A stretch of 64,000 nt of DNA from Cucumis sativus (Eukaryota; Streptophyta; Magnoliopsida; Cucurbitales; Cucurbitaceae), in assembly GCF_000004075.3 (NCBI RefSeq), contig NC_026657.2:372001-436000 (forward strand). Direction: 5' to 3'. This document shows, piece by piece, positions 13,823 through 27,500 of this stretch. The position numbers were made by a program, and so were the translations under genes. The notes under the pieces were generated by a model. The model saw nothing but the letters and a program-made list of their open reading frames with translations. It ran no database searches and was not told the DNA's origin. Each line of letters opens with the position of its first letter. Position 1 is the stretch's first letter.

Positions 13823-15151
13823 ATTCTTACACGATTAACACAAGGTGTAGTGTTATTTCTGGCTCTCATGTGAATGCACTTGGTCTAATATTGAAGGAGA
13901 CAGTGATGACGATGACGAATGATGCTGACTTGTGTGCTCGTATCTTGTCGTGGATTGTCGGAGTATTCAGTTTTGAGTGATGTATTTTGGTTGGATTGTG
14001 TTTGGAGATGAGCATTGGGAGTTTTGATTGGTTGATTGAGAAATTCAAAGAGTCTTGTGAGTTAGTTAAACGTGACCCCTTAATTAGGAGAGAATGTATG
14101 GTATCCATTTGTACAAGAAAAGTGTTTGTATTAAAAAGATGATTTCTTAAATGATCCTAATTGATTGTAGAATGGTCACACCCTTGTTCTCTTTTAGTAT
14201 TAACCGTTAAAAAAGAAAGTTCAGCATAGGCATTTCAACATACTTAGTCAAGCAGTTAGTTATACTAATTAATTCAGCTAATGCCAATAATGATTAAATT
14301 TAAGAGGATTAAATAAACTATTTAATCATCATTCATTGGCTTTAACTATTTCACTTCTACTACTAGTATGTAGGGATTATTTGGTTAATATGTTTAGTTG
14401 AAAGGCCATGAATATTATGCATTTGATCTTATTTTTAACCTTTTTTTTTTCTTCTTACTATTGATGCTTTTTAATACTAGAGCATTTTTCTCTCTATGAT
14501 TGAAACCATTTACATCCTGACCTCACGTAATTTGATTGCAATTGAAACTATTTACGTATTCACGTAACTTATCTACATGCTCATGATCTTCTCCATTAAG
14601 GGTCAATAGATACAGGTCGATAACCAAGACAAATTTATAGTTCTCCTGTTGCAACAGTATCTATAAGTGCAATGACAAAGTTTCACTTAAAGAAACGTTA
14701 TAAATGTAAAGTGAAAGAAAATAGAATGAGAATTAATTAAATTCTATGTATTCTATTGATAGAGCGCTCATGAGTGACAGTGAGAAGCATGATTGTGTGC
14801 ACCCATAGGAATTGATATTAGCAAAAGAGCAACTCCCAATCAACTCAATTGCATGAACCAAAAGAACAGAACCAACAAATATTATCTAAAATAAACATAT
14901 TTTCCACACAGTTCATATGACACCTCGTCATCATGTAAAGAGAATATGTGTATTTATAGGAACTCCATGAACCTGAGAAAGACTTTGAGACCTTATATAA
15001 TTCAGTGACCGTATTCCCGACTTTGCCGCTCCTATACCAAAAATTTGGACTCAAATTGACTTCAGTTTCACCTCCCACCTCACTTACCTCAGCTGTCAGC
15101 ACTTGATGGGGCCACATCAAATGTGTCGCTGCCGCTGATGGGATTGATCCA
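13823..15151. other. Convergent spacer, WOX13 3' end to DSK2 3' end
   Basis: The first part (to about 14150) is probably the WOX13 3' UTR and the last part (from about 14850) the 3' UTR of the minus-strand ubiquilin gene. Between them is AT-rich DNA with no supported gene or recognisable repeat. Confidence 0.5.
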
Positions 15152-18100
15152 CTACTGCCCTGAATTCCCCAGTAATCGTTCGACTGCGGCATGGATATTT
15201 CCTGCAGTGGCAATCAGTGCTCGTATGTTTTCCTGCCTGTCAATGAATCCCATTTCTTGTAGCTGTGTGAGCTGCGTAGAATACAGTTCTTCCGGAGGTA
15301 CTGTCGAATGGAATGCATTTAGAGGAAGGTAGATGAAAATAAAAGGCTAAATTACAACAATACCCACGAACTTCATACTTTGTTAAAAGAATACGCTTAT
15401 TCTTAATATTACTTTTCACCTTTCATAAAGGTTTCAAAACTAAACTTGAAATAGAAATCCGTTAAAACGTTGGACAAAAGTTAGGACCAAGAACGGTATG
15501 GAAGAGACCTGACAAAATTTGGGATTTGAACAGCCATACAGATCCTAGGTCCAAATTTCCATGCACTCCAAGATAGTTTTCAAACATTTAAGAAAAGATT
15601 AAGAGTAATATTGTAATATCCGGAAAAAAACGTGTATCAAGAGTAAAATTGTATCTTTTAAATGAGGGTGAAGGCCAAGTTCTAGAGCATGTTTTTTAAT
15701 TAAGTCAAAATAATCCAACTAAGAAAGACAAAAGGAAAGAGATTCAACCATCGGATCTGTTGGGCACGGCTAGACTACCAGCACCAAGTCCACCAAACAT
15801 GTTCATCAACATTTCCAACCCCGCATTGTTCGCAGCTCCTATCATTAAGAGAATAATATTAAACCAAAACAAGAGTGCTAATTTATACCCATCCCACAAA
15901 TAAAGAGAGACAATGCTAATTTAGAGGCTCATCATTATGAGCATTATGGTAAGACTAACTCAAATCAAACAGTTACTCTCAAACTGCCAAACATAATGGT
16001 AGCACAACATCAATACTTGTCAACCTATTTATAGAGTTGATTACCTGTGCCTGCACCGGTCTGACCTTGGTTCCTACAGAAAAGAAAAAAATTATTACAT
16101 AAATAAATAAGAAAACAAGTATTTGCAGGAACTAGAGACAAATACAAACCAGTTAAATGTACCATATATCAGAGATACCAGGGGACATTCATTATGTAGG
16201 ATTAATGTACATATGATGATACCGAGTCAGCAAAGTTAATGAAATGAACACCATTTGAGCAAAAAAAAAAATTCTTTCAAAATGATGAAGTTTCCAAATC
16301 CGAAAAAAATTTATTTGGTTATCATCCCTTCATGAGTAGAGGGGAATTTTGAGGGTCCAATTTTAATTTCTAAAAGTTTGAGGATTCAATTTTTACAAAA
16401 GATGACTAACTAAAGACTTAACAGAAGCTTGACAACCTCGGAGTCTCCATCTCCAAAGAAATATGAGACTCTTGTTATAACACACCATTACTGTTTTTTC
16501 CCTTCTAACAACATGGGTGTAACAAGGAGATACTAAATAATCATAAGGATGTACATGTCCCAGTCTTTAACTTTCATGTTCTTGCTTGTACCAAATGGGA
16601 GAATGGGCAAAATGGTTCTCCCTTTCCCCATTCTACCAACCAAAATATGATGAATGTTCTAGGTTTGGTCAGTAGGACCAAACACAATTGATTAAATCAA
16701 ATTAGTTGGAAGTCCTAGCAAGTGGATTTTAAGCAGAAAACTGAAAAGCCCAATAATTATTAACAAAAATAATGATACTTTGAACATTCGGAGAGATCAA
16801 ATATAAGCAATTCAAAATCATTATTATCTTTATTTTTTGGTCGTGTACAAAGGTCATCTAAAGGAAAATCTGATTCATGTATTACTATACTTTGATTGAA
16901 GAATTAATTTTGACTCAACCGAGTCCTTCCATAATTTACCATAGTTTCATTAAAGAAGAATACATAGAAACCATAAGAAACTTAATCTCTTCTAACAATA
17001 ATTTTCCAAATTTTTACTTAACTATAAGAGTAATCCTGATTGATTTAAATCTCCTGCATATTTTGGACATTTATCCAATGAAACAACCAGTTCAATCATG
17101 AAGGCCACACAACAAGGTTATCTTTTTTATTTTTATTCTTTTTACCCAAGACAACCTGGCTGATCCTACAACATCTGTTTGTGAAAAAACCCGGTAGAAT
17201 ATTAAATCCAAGGTAGGTGACCAATATAAATTGAACTTATGACCTCCTAGCCCTTCATCAAGGAGGTGGATTGCAACGTTATCACTAATCACTTATCACA
17301 ACGGAGACTAAGAATAAGTCTAAATTTTCTGCCGCCTTTTTATAGCATTCATAGGGATGTCAGTGAGTTATTTAAATGGAACAATTATTTAAAGAAAAAC
17401 TATTTTGAGGATGGGGTTTAAATTTTTAATAATAATTAGTGCATATAGACTGCCAATAAGTGGTGGCTCAGTTGGTCACACTGGTTTCAAAGTTAAGACA
17501 TCACAAGGTCAAACCTTCGAGTGAGCTTAATACCAAGAATCTTAGATGTCTCTTAGGCTTGGGCCTTGAAGGGGTTTGGCCCCCATTTATCCAAAAAAAG
17601 AACCTTTTAGACTACTGTCACCAAACATGCAATATATCAAATCAATGTACATTTTAATTCAGCATTAAAAGTTTGAAACACATCTTGAAGGCATGTTTGC
17701 CCCATCCCAACTCCCAAGGGTCATAAGTATAATAGAAGATATGCTTATAAAGAACAACTAAAAGGTTGATTCAACTCAATTTAACATGGGAGAAATCAAT
17801 CATAAATTCCATGTCTATCAAAAACATAAAGATAAAACCTGGTCCTGGCAAGCCTCGTTAAAAAAATTTCTGAACATGAGGTTTTTCTGTTAGATTACTT
17901 ACAAGGTGGGCTGGCGACCAAGCTGTGACAGAAGTTGTTGCTGCATAGTAAACATTTGCTGCAAAAAGATACAGGGAGAATGAAAAAAGCAGCAAATCCT
18001 TGTACAAAGTCTTGAGTTTAGATAGGAATCTAAGGATGAAATTGAACTGAGGGAATATAAGTAGACCGAGGGTGTTGACATGGCAGTCATGTGGATTCAT

Positions 18101-20059
18101 TTCATTTACCTGCATTGTATCAGGGGAGGTCAACTGGCGTAAAAATTCAGGATCCTGCATCATCTCTCTGAGCTGAGGATTGGAATCAAGCAAGCCGCGC
18201 AATTGAGGGTTGAGACCAAGGATCTGACAGGAGATATTAAAATTTATAAGAAAACAGAGAATGACATCATCTTCAAATTCTAGTGAAAACCCTGTGAGTA
18301 CCTGGTTTACATATTGAGGGTTTGACATCACACTTTGCATCATTTGTGAAATAGCTGGATTTTGCATCAACTGATTCAAACCGGCAGCATCTGGTGTTGC
18401 ACCCAACATTCCCTCAAGATTTGGAAGGCCAAGCCCAGCTAAACCAGTGGGAACTTGAGCACTAGCATTTGGAGTGGGATTCGACCTTGTAGAGTTAGTT
18501 TGGGTACCACCAGCTGATGAATTACTAATGTTAAATGATTGTAAAATACCTTCGTGCTCTGAAACTAAGATATGGAAGTAAATTTGACACATGGAAAACT
18601 TAGATTCTAAAGCAGTTAGGAGAGGGTCAGATAAATTAGCAGAAATTTCACAAGTATATGGAACAATGACACACTGAAATAATTAGAAGGCAACAACTGA
18701 GATGCCTATTACTAGAAATATATTGGAAATACAATAATATAGAAAAGTTCCAAACAAACTAGGGCTTACTGCTAGCAGGGGACCATGGGTTTGGAAGTGG
18801 ATTTGTATTTGGAGATGGAGACCCATTAGTCGTATCAGAAGTAGTGGTAGATGTATTGGTTGTCGCATTATTAGTGACATTCCCACCCGTCCCTAAAAGT
18901 GCAGCAAAGGGGTTCGAGCCATCATTTCCAGCATTTCCAGACATAGTTGTTGCATTTAGAAATGGCTCTTGAACAGTTTCATACATGCGCCTAAGCATAT
19001 TAAACCCTTCAGGGGAAGACTCAATGTTGCTCATTGCTCTATCAGTATTTCGCATCATCTCCCGCATAAGCTCGGGATTTCTTGCAGTTTCAAGCGTCTG
19101 CCGGAGAGTACTGGGATCATTGAGAATGTGCGCAAGCTCAGGATTACGATCCATTATTTCACGCATTTGGGGGTTGTTCATGATCAAGTTCCTCATGATG
19201 TCTGGATTATTCATGATGTTTTGTATGGCAGGCATGTTCATTATTTCTCTCATGATGTTTGGATTGCGGGTCAGCTGCTGCTGCACCTGTTCGAAATCAG
19301 GAAGGCCAGCCCCAAACAATCCACCAGTGGCACCAAGCCCTTCGAAACCGAGCCCAGGAAATATAGAAGATTCCAAACCGAGCCCTCCCCCCGGTGCTCC
19401 ACCTTCATTTGATCCAACACTTCTTGCGTTACTCGAAGTAGTGTTCGGACCGCCGGTATTAGGAGCAGTAGCAGTAGCAGGATTGGTCGGCGAGGCAGCA
19501 GGTGCCGATCCACGAACCAAATGGACCGTGTGATCTGCCTCTAACCCTAACAGAAAGAAAATGGTGCGAACAATTTACGATAGAGAAACAAGGGACTTCT
19601 AAACAATACATCAATAACCTAACATCCCGTTAATCAGAAAATGCACATAAATTAAAAATTTTGAAAAGAAAAAAAAAAAAACCAATGCCAAAAACATCAA
19701 AATCAGAAAGAAAAAAAAAAAAGGAAAACAAAAAAGAGAAAGAGTAATAACCCAGATTTGTAAGCATAAAAAATTGAATGCAGAAAAGCGAGAAAGAATG
19801 CAATAGAAAACGCACCGTAGCTTCGTAGGGTTTGATCATCTTTCAAAATCCGACCCTTGTAAATGAGACGCTGCTGATCGGGGGGAACCTCGCTCTGGTG
19901 AGAAAGGATGGATTTAAAGGATCCAACGGTAGAATCGAGATTAACGAGAACAGAAAACTTAGAACCATTGGAACATCGAATGTTGACGTTGACTTGGAGT
20001 CCATCGGAAGAGGTCGAGTCGCTGGGAGGGGACACAGCTGCATCGCCGCCACCACCCAT
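15152..20059 (-). CDS. DSK2: Ubiquilin, DSK2-type ubiquitin receptor (UBL-STI1-UBA)
   Basis: Eight minus-strand exons join in frame: 19816-20059, 18770-19546, 18302-18513, 18110-18223, 17903-17958, 16045-16073, 15749-15838, 15152-15300, giving 556 aa. Exon 1 encodes an N-terminal ubiquitin-like domain (about residues 20-95: [35 protein letters not shown]). The middle carries STI1-type helices rich in Asn, Met and Pro ([52 protein letters not shown]). The last exon is a UBA domain ([20 protein letters not shown], then [10 protein letters not shown]). Ubiquilins shuttle ubiquitinated clients to the proteasome and autophagy; Arabidopsis DSK2 acts in selective autophagy of BES1. The 29-nt exon 6 and a 1.8-kb intron carrying two SINEs are notable. 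The 5' leader has a CTT (GAA on +) repeat. Confidence 0.95.
17115..17302 (-). mobile_element. Au-like tRNA-derived SINE, minus strand, in DSK2 intron 5
   Basis: Read on the minus strand, a degenerate A-box region at about 17280-17300 is followed by a B-box-like AGGTCATAAGTTCAAT (about 17230-17250). Then come the phrases GGTCACCTACCTTGGATTTA and ATGTTGTAGGATCAG, and an A-rich end. This order resembles plant Au-family SINEs. The copy is diverged and lies opposite in strand to a second SINE about 160 bases away. Confidence 0.6.
17455..17602 (+). mobile_element. tRNA-derived SINE, plus strand, in DSK2 intron 5
   Basis: The A-box TGGCTCAGTTGG at 17464-17475 fits the RNA polymerase III consensus. 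About 40 bases later AGGTCAAACCTTCGA resembles a B-box. The body ends in a GC-rich segment (GGGCCTTGAAGGGGTTTGGC) and a short A run near 17600. The layout is that of a plant SINE, not a tRNA gene: there is no cloverleaf end. Confidence 0.65.
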
Positions 20060-21518
20060 AGTGTGTTGTATTCCCTCCCAGGCAGGGGAGGAGTGGAAGA
20101 GATAACAGAGAATTAGAGAAGAAGAAGAAGAAGAAGAAGAAGAGAAAGGAATGGAAGGGGAAGAAGGGGGGGAAATGAATGGAGATTAGAAACCCTAACC
20201 CTCCAAAATCTACGTTGAATCGATGGCAGCAGCTGATCTCTCAATCGTGGAACGGAACCAATTGCCAGCAAACTCTCAAATGTTTTGGTCACATTAATAA
20301 TTTCAACCCAAAAATAAAATTTAAAATAATATATATATATATATTAATAACCAAAAGAAGAGAGCCAACTTAATTAAAATTCAATTCTTACATGTCTATC
20401 ACGCCCCCTCATTCGCGCGTTTAATACACTTCCACCTCCTCTACCTTATGTTTAATCTTCACATTATTATACTTTGTGTTTATTAAACTCTTTAAACGAC
20501 CAATTTATATATATATATATCTATAAGAATTTTAAGTAATTATTTGTGCAACTTTTTTAAGTTTTATGACTACTTTTTTAATATAATGGAATATTTTCCT
20601 TCAAAAACCAATTGTAAATGTATTCGCTTCTTAAAAGTAAGAGTGTTGTTGAAATTTTGCGTGTATGAAATTTAGAAAAAAAACTACAAAATTGAATGAT
20701 ATTTTCTATAAATTATCTTCCATGACTTCACTTATTATCATAGACTTTATGATTTGTTTTTACTATTAATCGATCATTTTCATATCTTCTATTTTTCTAT
20801 ATTGTTATGATAAATAATCAATTTTTACCGTACATTTCGTTTAATAATTTGATGTTGCAATTGTATTGGTTTTGAAATAAAAACTAAACTATTTTATTAT
20901 GATTTTACTAAAACGATGGTTGTTGTCCTTTTAGTCCAACTTCAAACCAAAATAAATTTATATTTTAATACTGAATTCAATTAGTTTAAAATTTGCAATT
21001 TTTTTATAATCAAATCATGGGGTAAAAAAAATTTTAAACATTTATAAAATATACAAAATCTATTCAATCTCGTGTATCATGTTTAAGTTTTTTTAAGGTA
21101 TTTTCACATATCATCTTGTTATATACATTGAAGATGTTTTGTTAAATTTTTCAAGATTTATCGATGGTGAATGTTAATAGCAATTGTCTTGATTGTCGAA
21201 AGTTTCTAACTTAAAAAGGATGATGAAAGGATGGTGGTAGAAAGATGTTGGGTAAAAGTTAGTGGATGAACTAAAAATAAGAGTGATACAAGTTATTTTA
21301 AACTAAACCTAACCCCAAAGATGGCGGGTTAGGATAGTTTGCTAATTTTCCATTTCTTTCCTATTTTATTTTTGAAAGAACAAAACAGCGTTAGGGCGAG
21401 GGCGAAGGATACGGTGTGCGCGTAGTTTGGAACCGAGCAGATGAACGAGTTGAAAACCCACCGCCTCCACTCTCCGATGAAATAAAAAAGCGCGCCATGC
21501 TTCAACTCTCCTCTTCTC
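20060..21518. promoter_or_regulatory. Divergent intergenic region between DSK2 and the nucleotidyltransferase gene
   Basis: The two genes point away from each other across 1.46 kb, so this interval must hold both promoters. It is AT-rich with (TA)n tracts at about 20327-20343 and 20508-20520, and has no supported gene. The last 130 bases before the plus-strand ATG become GC-richer. No clear shared element was found. Confidence 0.5.
20117..20143. repeat. (GAA)n microsatellite in the DSK2 5' leader
   Basis: About nine GAA triplets on the plus strand, which are CTT triplets in the sense of DSK2, lie 58-84 bases upstream of its ATG. CTT-rich leaders recur in this window at WOX13 and PSAT. Confidence 0.85.
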
Positions 21519-24500
21519 ATGGCGTCTTTTTCTCTCCGAGCGCACAACAACGCCTCCACTTCTCGCCTCATTGACCTAATCAAGCTTCATGTACATTCCA
21601 CTCTTTCTGTTTATGCATTATGCCGTCTTCTTCTTCATTACAACTCATTTTAGTTTTGTTATTTTGGTTGTCAGAGGCTCAGCCACGCTTTTATGTACCC
21701 AGCAGCGGATTTTCACTCAGTGGGTCGTCAAGGTTCACCTTTTGTTCAACTTTGGTTTGCTTCCTTTACCAATTGAAACAAGTTACTAATGTAGTAGCAT
21801 CTTATCGAACTTCTGCTGTTGAAAAAGTTTATTTCTTGCTATTTCTTGCGCACTGTATTCATTAGTTGCTTAGCTGAAGGTACTGTGTTCCATACCTGTA
21901 GATGCAGCCAGGGACGACGGGTTGTCCGGTGAAATTCATGCGGTTAAGGTGGCCTGGATGCTCACGAATGTGAAAAAAAAAGGTGCAGCAAACGGGGACA
22001 TGCCCAAATGGAATAAAATTAATGGGCGGGCTTTTGGACTCACTCGTTCGATGATCCCATCTTCATCATGGAAGGTCTTGGAGGTACTTCATCGTGAAGG
22101 TAACTTGTTAATTGCTTGTATGAGTATCTCTGCAGCCATCACATTGATATCATTCGTGTTAACTCGAAAATTTGTCCTGCTAGTTAATTGATTAATATGG
22201 TTTTGATAAATTATCCTTGCTTGTTGAGATAGGGTTGTTAAATATGTTGCAACAAATAACAACCTCCAGCGTGTTTAAGAAAATATTTACTTCATTAACA
22301 TCTGAGAAATGACTCTTAATCAGCTATAGTCTGAGCTTGTGAGCTCTTGACGAGCTGTTGGCTCGGTAGTATATTCTTCCATTATGTCTCATCAATTGGA
22401 ATTTTGATATTTCACGGGAAAAGGATTTCATTTCCTTGTAATGCATAGGGTTCGAAGCCTATTTGGTGGGTGGATGTGTTAGAGATTTACTTCTACGGAG
22501 AGTACCAAAAGACTTTGATGTGATTACCACAGCTGGACTTACGCAGGTAATTTGTGGCAATTGTGTAATTTCTTGTAGTTTTGTTTTTTTCTTTCCATCT
22601 TCTACTGAGAGTGAAATCAATTTATTTAAAACTGACTCAGTTGATTCCATTTATCACATGCAGATTCATAATCTATTTTGTCGTTCACGTATTGTGGGAC
22701 GTCGTTTTCCTATTTGTATGGTCCACATTCGAGGCTCTATTACTGAGGTAGTGAGGCATTTTCATTGGACTACTTGAGATCTCTTTTAACATGGGTTTGG
22801 TCTTCTCTAACCCCCTCTTTTTTTGTGTTTCTTAATGTAGTAAGTATAAGGCATTTTTTGAGTTGAACAGTGTAAGGGTATTGATCTGAACATTTGACCT
22901 TGATGACAAATGTCCAATTCCCAAATGTGTGATACCTTAACCAGTTGAGTTATGTTCAAGTTGGCAATATTCTTAAAGGCTTTGGGAGTATAACCATTGT
23001 TCTCATCACTATAACAGAGTAGTTCATGAGAATTTCATCTCATATGGCTCCTCAGGCCACATGTAAATCCAAGAGCATATTTGTGTTATTTTATCTTGGT
23101 ATGGCTTTTTCTTTAGTTGTATGGGGTAAAGGTTTACAGTAGGTCCTCAAATTAGTTGAATCATTTTCTTGTTCTAATAGTAAAGGAAAAGGAAAAAAAA
23201 AAAACCCTTTGAATTGATCTCATTCTCAATGAAAGACAAGTTTAGCATTGGTAGTTATGTCTTCTTGAGGTGCATCTTTATGATTTGTGATATGACTAAA
23301 AGAAATTATCAAATTTTTATATTCATCCATTCTCAAGTTACAACTTAAACTTTCTTGTATCTTTTTGGAGGAACCTGTTATAACCATGATGGGATCATTT
23401 TGTATCACTTTGGACATTTCATTCATCAATGAAATTGTTTCTTATTCCCCCCCCCCCCAAAAAAAAAAAGGCGAGTATTTGATACCAATACATTACCACT
23501 TGGTAATTTAGACCATTACTAGAATATTTATTTATGCTACGGACTATCCATAGTCATAAGTGGTTTTTTTTTGGTGCTCCTGTGCAACTATACTAGATTT
23601 ACATTTTTATGATTTTTATTTCTCTTTTTTTTTTTTGTTTTAGAAAAAAAATTCTAATCAAGATTTAAAATCCATACTTATTGAGGCTTATATCTCACTT
23701 TTTATAGGAAAAAACCTCAAAACCCTCTTTGGTCTTTTTGATACATGCTAGCAAGTAAATTTTCAATTATTGATCTACGTAGGTGCTTTCGTGATTTTCT
23801 ATAGGTTTCAAGTTTTGATACAGCTGCAAAACATTCTGAGGAAAACAAAATTACAGCACATTCTCAAATTCCAAAAAAATGTGATAAAAAGGACTTGATT
23901 CGGTGGAGGAACTCTATGGAGCGGGATTTCACAATTAACAGGTCAGTTTTGCTTGTGTGTAATGTATAGTCCATACACATACATCTGATCTTTGTTCTTT
24001 ATGGAATGTTTCTTTTACGATGTTAGGTTCACATTCTTGCCTCGTTAGCATTCGTTATATCAGGTTTTTGCATTGCTAGGTTTTTTAGCACGTGCGCAGA
24101 ATTTCAATTTTATTGGATCAAATATTGAATACAAGTCTTTTTATGTTATGTTTAAGAGTTGAGTGATGCTGCTAAACTGTTAAAATTCAACTTTATTATA
24201 ACTTAGTGCAGAGTCATAAGTTTGTCATGTCTTTTAAAAAACTACTGGATAAACTATTAAAAATTTAAAACTTTTGAAATTATGAAATTATAAATGTGAA
24301 ATCATAAATTTTTTTGGGGCATTTTAAAAAATAGTAAAATATTAAAACTATTTACAAAATATAGCAAAATTCATCAAACACTCTTTAGTCCATTTGAGTT
24401 CTTTGCTATATTTTGTAAATTGTTTCAATTTTTTGCTATCAATAACAATTCCCTTTCTTTTTAATGATTTTGTAGGTAAAAAATTGAAGGAAAAACTTTC

Positions 24501-27500
24501 ATTTTTCTAGCTTTACACATTTTATCACCTTTATGTATTCTTAATAAATCCCAACATATTTACATGGTTTTAACAAAATAAAAGTATAAATCACTCAACC
24601 ATTTTATTAATAAAATAGCTTTATAAAAAAAATTAAATGAAGAAAAAAACATGAGCAAGATTCATGGTTACATTAAATAAAGAAGATTCTTATGATTACA
24701 TGATTTAAACATAAAGAGCATAGACATATGTACGTGTCAACCATGAAGTTGGTGATTTGAGTCTCTCCAACCTTTGTTGTGTAACACAAAGAAACCTATA
24801 AATGAAGGAATATACACTAGCATATTTCTATATAAAAAAATAGACAACAAAATAAAAATAAAAAAATAAAAAAATTAGAAGAGAATAGAAAAGCATGATT
24901 TGATTTCTTCTTCACCCTTAGCTTTTTGTTGTGACTTGTGAACATGAATGGAAAAAAAAGAATGAGATATTTTTACCCAAAGATTTGAAAAGGGAAGAAT
25001 TTGAAAGTTGAAAGAGATACAAAAGAGTTAATATGAGAGAAGGGAGTGTGAATGGGAATGGTTGGGAGATGGAAGATTAAGGGAGAGAGAGAAATGTGAA
25101 TGGATTTGGAGAAATTTTAATGAGATAATTAATTGGAGTGAAAAAGTTAAAACTTTGAGAGGGGGTGTCTATTTTCGTGATTGTTGTGGGTAGTGGAAGG
25201 AGAGAGAATAATAAATGAATGGGTTAAACAACATAAAAATAAAAGTAAAGTTCTCACTCAACCATTTTATTTATAAAATAACCAAACGAGAATTAGTTCA
25301 ATGAAAAAAACTTGAACAAAGAAAGGACAACCTTTACATTTTCCTTTAGAAAAAGGAAAAAAAAACATTTACAGTTTCCAAGGTTTTTTTCCTTCCAAAA
25401 TTTGAATATCCAATTAATTACATTAAATTTGTATTTAAATGACAAAGTTGCCACTAAAGTAATAATGAAAGGGCATAGATGGAACAAAAAGTTTCTTCTC
25501 ATCTATGCTTTTATATATAATAATAATATAGATGGATATAGATATAGATATAATTTCTAAATGTGTTGAGGTGTTTAGATATTCAACACAAGTTTGGCAT
25601 TGTTGGAAATCTGGTTTCTATCATAAACCCATGTTCTACCTTCTAAGTAGTCACTTCACTTCATTATCTTGTGCAGTTTGTGCCTAATTCTTGTTTTTCT
25701 TGATATTCGTTGTAGCAGTTTATTCTTTGATCCCTTTTCGAACGTAATCTATGACTATGCTGAAGGGATGGCAGACTTAAGGTCGTTGAAGGTGAAGATC
25801 TTTCCCTTTTTCAAAAACTGCATTTATTTAAAGGGTCAAATGGAAAAAAATTACCCTTGTACTGTGTCTCTTTTGTGTCAGTGCTCAAATACTCTCGAAA
25901 GAATAATCTAGTCCCTTGACCTGTTAGAAAAATCTAATTGGTCACAATATTCACATTATCCATTAATCACTTGTGGAATCTTACACATTATTAATTTATT
26001 TCCTATTAAAATGATCTCTTTCCAGCAATTTTCATGTCGTGCAGTCCAATTTGTTTTTAACTTTAAATTATGTGCCAATTGAGGTCGGTGTTAATACTTA
26101 TTTTCATGGAATTTGATTTGGCCATTTAAAGTGCTAGAAATTTTTTTTTTGGAAGAAAAATAGCATAGGAAAAAATAAGGGGAAAAAATTGTGTCATGTA
26201 TATAAAGGGCTGTTTACAAATTTAGCAAAATGAGCTAACTTGTTTATATATATAGCAAAATTTTACTTCCTCTCTGTGATAAATTGTGATAGACACTTGA
26301 TAGACCCATATAGCATCTATCGATGTCTATTACTAAGTTATAGATATTTATCTGGGTCTATCACTGATGAAAAGTAAAATGTTGCTATATATTTATAAAT
26401 ATTTTTAACAATTTTGTCATTTAAAACAATTTTAATATATAAATATTTTTTGAAAAAAAGTCTAAGAGATAGTACTCAGGCAAGTTTTCGTTCTACCTGT
26501 TTTTATTTGTCCATCCCTCTTCTTATATTAAAATTTTGCCCCATTTGGATGACATGGATATGAACTCAGCTGCGGACACTAATTCCTGCATCACTGTCAT
26601 TCAAGCTGGACTGTGGTAGGCCTTACAATTCCTTGTGCACTCTTTAGGTGTGATCATGTTGAGATGCTGACGATACTAACTAGGCTACTGCAATCACATG
26701 TTCGATTTTTCTTGCAGCTAGAATTCTGCGTGGCTTAAGAATTGCTGCTCGTTTGGGTTTGTCAATCTCCAAGGAAACTGAGACTGCAATCCATAAATTT
26801 TCTCCTTCCATCACAAGCTTGGATAAGGTAATCTGGAAGTTGAACAATACATTTCTTCCTATGCTTGTTAAAATGTCTGCTATTTTTCCGTATCTTTTGA
26901 AAATTATACTTGTTTTGGTGCAAAGATAAGTAAGTGGACTTCCTTTGGAGCTGAGCATTTGGAAAGAAACAAAGGCGTGTTTGAGGATGGTTAAGAAAAA
27001 AAGCATTTTGTTCGGCAATATATTTTATTTTGTGAATGTTATTTTTTTTCTTAGAAAAAGAATCCTCAAATGTTTTTTGGTAAGCATCACACTTTCTTTA
27101 AAAATACCCATTTGAATTCTATGCCAATTTTAAAAATCAAAATCAAAATTTTTGAACTACTTTGTTTAGATATCAAAATGTGGCTTGGTTTTTGAAAATG
27201 AAGTAGGCTATAAAGCAAGAAAACTACAAATAATAGTAGTTTTTATAAGCTTAATTTTCAGAAACGAAAAGCCAAAAACAAAATATTTATTTGATGGGGA
27301 CTTATTTAGAATTGGTAGCTTGGTTACTCTGACAACGTTGTCTATATTTTCAGTCCAGGTTAATGATGGAATTGAATTATATGCTATCTTATGGAGCAGC
27401 CGTTCCTTCCCTCTATTTGCTTCAGAGGTTCAAACTGCTTGGAAGTCTGCTACCATTTCATGTATGCTCTTTTGATAATTCCTTCACCAGGGACGTGATA

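Noticed and set aside
17464..17520. Possible tRNA gene
   Set aside because: A-box and B-box are present but there is no matching acceptor stem or cloverleaf; the A-rich tail fits a SINE.
18969..19533. Plus-strand frames of up to 182 codons
   Set aside because: They are antisense to the large DSK2 exon, whose STI1 motifs on the minus strand are clear.
23226..23429. 67-codon minus-strand frame in intron 5
   Set aside because: Weakly reminiscent of a retroelement gag end, but too short and unsupported by any flanking domain.
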